Source of the DNA: Bradyrhizobium sp. SZCCT0148
GTDB lineage: Bacteria > Pseudomonadota > Alphaproteobacteria > Rhizobiales > Xanthobacteraceae
Direction: 5' to 3'
Assembly (NCBI RefSeq): GCF_018129985.1
Contig: NZ_JAFCKT010000010.1
Span: 122,894-186,893 of the forward strand
Length of the DNA: 64,000 nucleotides
A program made the position numbers and the translations under genes. The first letter of the stretch is position 1; each line of letters opens with the position of its first letter. Under the pieces are notes generated by a model that was not told the DNA's origin, searched no databases, and saw nothing but the letters and a program-made list of their open reading frames with translations. This document shows, piece by piece, positions 61,915 through 64,000 of this stretch.

Positions 61915-62577
61915 TCAGGCGTCCTCGAACTTGGCGATGACGAGGGTTTCGGCAAGCCCGTCCCTGGTCCATTCCTGGAACGCCGGCAACGCCATCATCG
62001 TCTCCATGTAGGCCTTGGTGTCCGGCGCGACGTCGATCGCATAGGTGCGCAGGCGGTGCACCACCGGTGCGTACATCGCGTCCGCCGCGCCGAAGCGACC
62101 GAACAGGAATGGACCCTTGGCGCCGTAGCGCGTGCGGCATTCGCGCCAGATCTCCTCGATGCGCGCGACGTTGGCCCTGGCGTCCGCCGACAGCGCCACG
62201 GGCCGGATCGGCCGGTGCAGGTTCATGCCGCATTCATTGCGCAGAGGCACGAAGCCGGAATGCATTTCGGCGCAGACCGACCGGGCATGGGCGCGCGCGG
62301 CGACGTCGTCGGGCCACAGCTTCACTTCGGGATAGCGCTCGGCGATGTATTCGATGATGGCAAGCGAGTCCCACACCGTGACGTCGCCGTCGACCAGCAC
62401 AGGCACCTTGCCGGCACGGCTGAAGGACAGGATCTGCTCCTTGTCCGCGGGATTGTCGGTGTACAGCGGGATCAGCGTCTCCACGAACGGGATGTCGTTG
62501 GCGCGAAGCGCGAGCCACGGCCGCATCGACCATGACGAGTAGTTCTTGTTGCCGATCGCGAGTTTCAGCGCAGCCAT
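61915..62577 (-). CDS. Glutathione S-transferase family protein
   Basis: 220 residues from the ATG at 62577. Thioredoxin-fold N-domain: KLAIGNKNYSSWSMRPWLALRAN (catalytic-type Ser in SSWS) and KVPVLVDGDVTVWDSLAIIEYIAE (glutathione site, VPVL and DS). C-terminal helical domain ends FLFGRFGAADAMYAPV. Resembles the YfcF/zeta-like GSTs. Substrate unknown. Confidence 0.9.
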   Translation of the reverse strand: MAALKLAIGNKNYSSWSMRPWLALRANDIPFVETLIPLYTDNPADKEQILSFSRAGKVPVLVDGDVTVWDSLAIIEYIAERYPEVKLWPDDVAARAHARSVCAEMHSGFVPLRNECGMNLHRPIRPVALSADARANVARIEEIWRECRTRYGAKGPFLFGRFGAADAMYAPVVHRLRTYAIDVAPDTKAYMETMMALPAFQEWTRDGLAETLVIAKFEDA

Positions 62578-62712
62578 GTCATCAGTCCTTCCCGAAACGT
62601 CTTTGAGCGAGCCGCTTTTAACGCCATCGACTGCCGCCAATCAATCGTTGCTGCGCCCCGCCATGCGTGGCAATCGTTGCTGTTCTCACGAAAAGACGGA
62701 CATGAGACAGAC

Positions 62713-63429
62713 ATGAGCAGGCATTGGGTCGACGTCACAGCCGTCGGCTTCTTCATCATCGAATGGCTGGTCTATGCCTTGACGCTGGAGCATTCGGCCT
62801 ACGGCCGTGACAGCCTGTCGGCGCGCATGAACCGCTATCGCGAGGTCTGGGTGCGCCGGCTGCTCGATCGTGAGACGCGCATGATGGACATGCAGATCAT
62901 GGCCTCTCTGCAGAGCGGAACCGCCTTCTTCGCCTCGACCAGCCTGTTCGCGCTCGGCGGCGCGCTGGCGCTGCTGCACGCCACCAACGACGCCATCGTG
63001 ATCCTGAGCAAGCTGCCGATCGACCTCAGCACCTCGCCGGCGATGTGGGAGCTGAAGTGCGTCGGCCTCGTGCTGATCTGCGTCTATGCCTTCTTCAAAT
63101 TCGCCTGGGCCTATCGCCTGTTCAACTATGTCGCGATCCTGTTCGGCGGCATGCCGCCGGCCGACCGGCGCGACACGCCGGAGGCGGAAGCCCATGTCAT
63201 CCGCACGGCGCGCCTGTTCGAATCCGCCGGCCGCCATTTCAACCGCGGCCAGCGCGCCTTCTTCTTTGCGCTCGGCTATCTCGGCTGGTTCGTCAGCCCC
63301 TGGCTGCTGTTCGTGACAACCGCGGCCGTGGTGGTGGTGACCTGGCGAAGGCAGTTCGCGTCCAGCGCTTGGGCGGCGATGGCGCCAGAGGTGCGAGATA
63401 GTGATGTGGGGATCAAGCGCGGTCATTGA
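62713..63429 (+). CDS. DUF599 family membrane protein
   Basis: 238 residues. Four membrane spans; opens VDVTAVGFFIIEWLVYALTLEH and has MNRYREVWVRRLLDRETRMMDMQIMASL as the conserved block (~62828-62900). DUF599 is widespread in proteobacteria and of unknown function. Confidence 0.85.
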   Translation: MSRHWVDVTAVGFFIIEWLVYALTLEHSAYGRDSLSARMNRYREVWVRRLLDRETRMMDMQIMASLQSGTAFFASTSLFALGGALALLHATNDAIVILSKLPIDLSTSPAMWELKCVGLVLICVYAFFKFAWAYRLFNYVAILFGGMPPADRRDTPEAEAHVIRTARLFESAGRHFNRGQRAFFFALGYLGWFVSPWLLFVTTAAVVVVTWRRQFASSAWAAMAPEVRDSDVGIKRGH

Positions 63430-63434
63430 GGCTT

Positions 63435-63577
63435 ATGTCCCGGACGCGTAGCAGCGCTTCTTAGCGCTGCTACGCAGAGTCCCGACCCGGGGCAACACGG
63501 TCCGATGCGGATAGATGGGCCCCGGCTCTGCAGCGCACCGCTGAAGCAGCGCTGCGCCGCACCCGGGGCACGAGAGC
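63435..63577. repeat. Full copy of bipartite palindromic repeat (family A)
   Basis: The left half contains a perfect 13-bp stem (63446-63458 / 63463-63475, loop TCTT). The right half GGGCCCCGGCTCTGCAGCG...ACCCGGGGCACGAG matches that of 25726-25860. Confidence 0.8.
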
Positions 63578-63600
63578 GAGCGTGACGCACGCTTTCTCCG

Positions 63601-63691
63601 CGTTGTCATTGCGAGAAGCGCTTGTGACGAAGCGATCCAGAGTCCGTCTGCGGAAAGACTCTGGATTGCTTCGCTGCGCTCGCAATGATGG
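63601..63691. repeat. Palindromic repeat, family B (second copy)
   Basis: ATTGCGAGAAGCGCTTGTGA and CGAAGCGATCCAGAGTC face GACTCTGGATTGCTTCG and TGCGCTCGCAATGATG. Same element as 27654-27742. Confidence 0.8.
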
Positions 63692-63721
63692 AGGATGGGG
63701 CAGCAGGGTGGTTCTCCAAGT

Positions 63722-63842
63722 CTCGTTGTCATTCCGCGCGGGGAATCCAGTACGCCGCGGCTTCTCGGTTCAATCACCTCCGTCTCGGAGGACTGGATCG
63801 CCCGGTCCTTGTGCGCAAGTGCGCACTGGCCGGGCGATGACA
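63722..63842. repeat. Imperfect palindrome
   Basis: CATTCCGCGCGGGGAATCCAG...CTGGATCGCCCGGTC, with GGTCCTTGTGCGCAAG and CTTGCGCAC-type arms and GGCCGGGCGATGACAG at the right. Probably another intergenic mobile palindrome; only one copy here. Confidence 0.55.
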
Positions 63843-64000
63843 GTGAGTGTTTTGGCTGCAGACACGCCTTCTCGTTCCCGCGGCGCGTTTCGCCCGAGCT
63901 TTGCTTGGTCTCGCTACCCTCTGATCCAAGAGGGCGCAGGGAAGGCCGGGTGCCGGTTGGCACCCGCGGTCCGCTGCGCGAAAATGCACACGCAGGAAGA
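63843..64000. other. Intergenic end of window, probable repeat
   Basis: No ORF on either strand fits a protein family. TACCCTCTGATCCAAGAGGG is an imperfect hairpin, and the stretch resembles a dispersed intergenic sequence of Bradyrhizobium (recognised from memory). Its borders cannot be set within the window. Confidence 0.4.

Noticed and set aside
1..64000. CRISPR array, prophage, insertion sequence or defence island
   Set aside because: No regularly spaced direct repeats, Cas, transposase, integrase, phage or restriction gene was seen in any frame.

Overview
The window is GC-rich chromosomal DNA from an alphaproteobacterium of the order Hyphomicrobiales. Bradyrhizobium, or a close relative, fits best. 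The evidence is gene content: DivK-PleD, MipZ, ClpS-ClpA, an EipB/DUF1849 envelope protein, DUF1476, DUF1489 and DUF3572 proteins, and a phasin. Interspersed palindromic repeats in the intergenic gaps also fit that genus. I saw no rRNA, tRNA, IS element, prophage or CRISPR array. The assignment rests on recognised protein families, not on a database search.

Layout. 1-4190 holds the end of rnr, a DUF983 zinc-ribbon membrane protein, a NUDIX hydrolase, an NtaA/SnaA-type flavin monooxygenase and rpmG with a clear promoter and terminator. 4200-7700 holds two small membrane proteins (DUF6064, DUF6789) before a complete two-domain arsA that has no other ars gene beside it. 7900-11200 holds an acyltransferase, a LysR regulator, a DUF1476 protein and a small secreted protein. 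11470-15930 encodes the adaptor and pump of a metal-type RND efflux system with no outer-membrane channel. 16070-18014 is a divergent MFS/TetR pair around a perfect palindromic operator. 18700-22710 carries the divK-pleD cell-cycle/c-di-GMP operon and a DUF3572-dinB-ACT operon. 22740-31580 has two RidA-like proteins around eipB, a glycerophosphodiesterase, a FemAB-like GNAT, a HIT protein, TrmO, AzlCD, a lytic transglycosylase and an orphan TRAP-type binding protein.

The most distinctive part is 31640-37353 on the minus strand. Small genes flank a phosphomannose isomerase, a GT4 glycosyltransferase fused to a large C-terminal domain, and a GH130-type mannoside phosphorylase. This looks like a self-contained pathway that makes and recycles a mannose-containing glycan or glycoside. 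It includes a 7-codon leader whose stop overlaps the manA start, and a chain of three overlapping micro-genes led by an unlisted 32-residue membrane peptide. Next to it, 38340-41579 is an aldoxime dehydratase-nitrilase operon with a divergent AraC regulator, which would convert aldoxime to nitrile to acid.

41770-64000 is mostly core and housekeeping: a soluble zinc-binding chemoreceptor, an aldo/keto reductase, a micro-membrane protein with a cytochrome c, a DHA2 exporter, clpA/clpS, a TadG-like vWA protein, a phasin with TGC-N3-GCA operators, a D,D-carboxypeptidase with a SPOR domain, a J-domain membrane protein, a vWA protein, an alpha/beta hydrolase, mipZ, panC, DUF1489, a GST and DUF599. 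It ends in a repeat-rich intergenic stretch. Most start codons were chosen from Shine-Dalgarno spacing and signal-peptide position and could move by a few codons.
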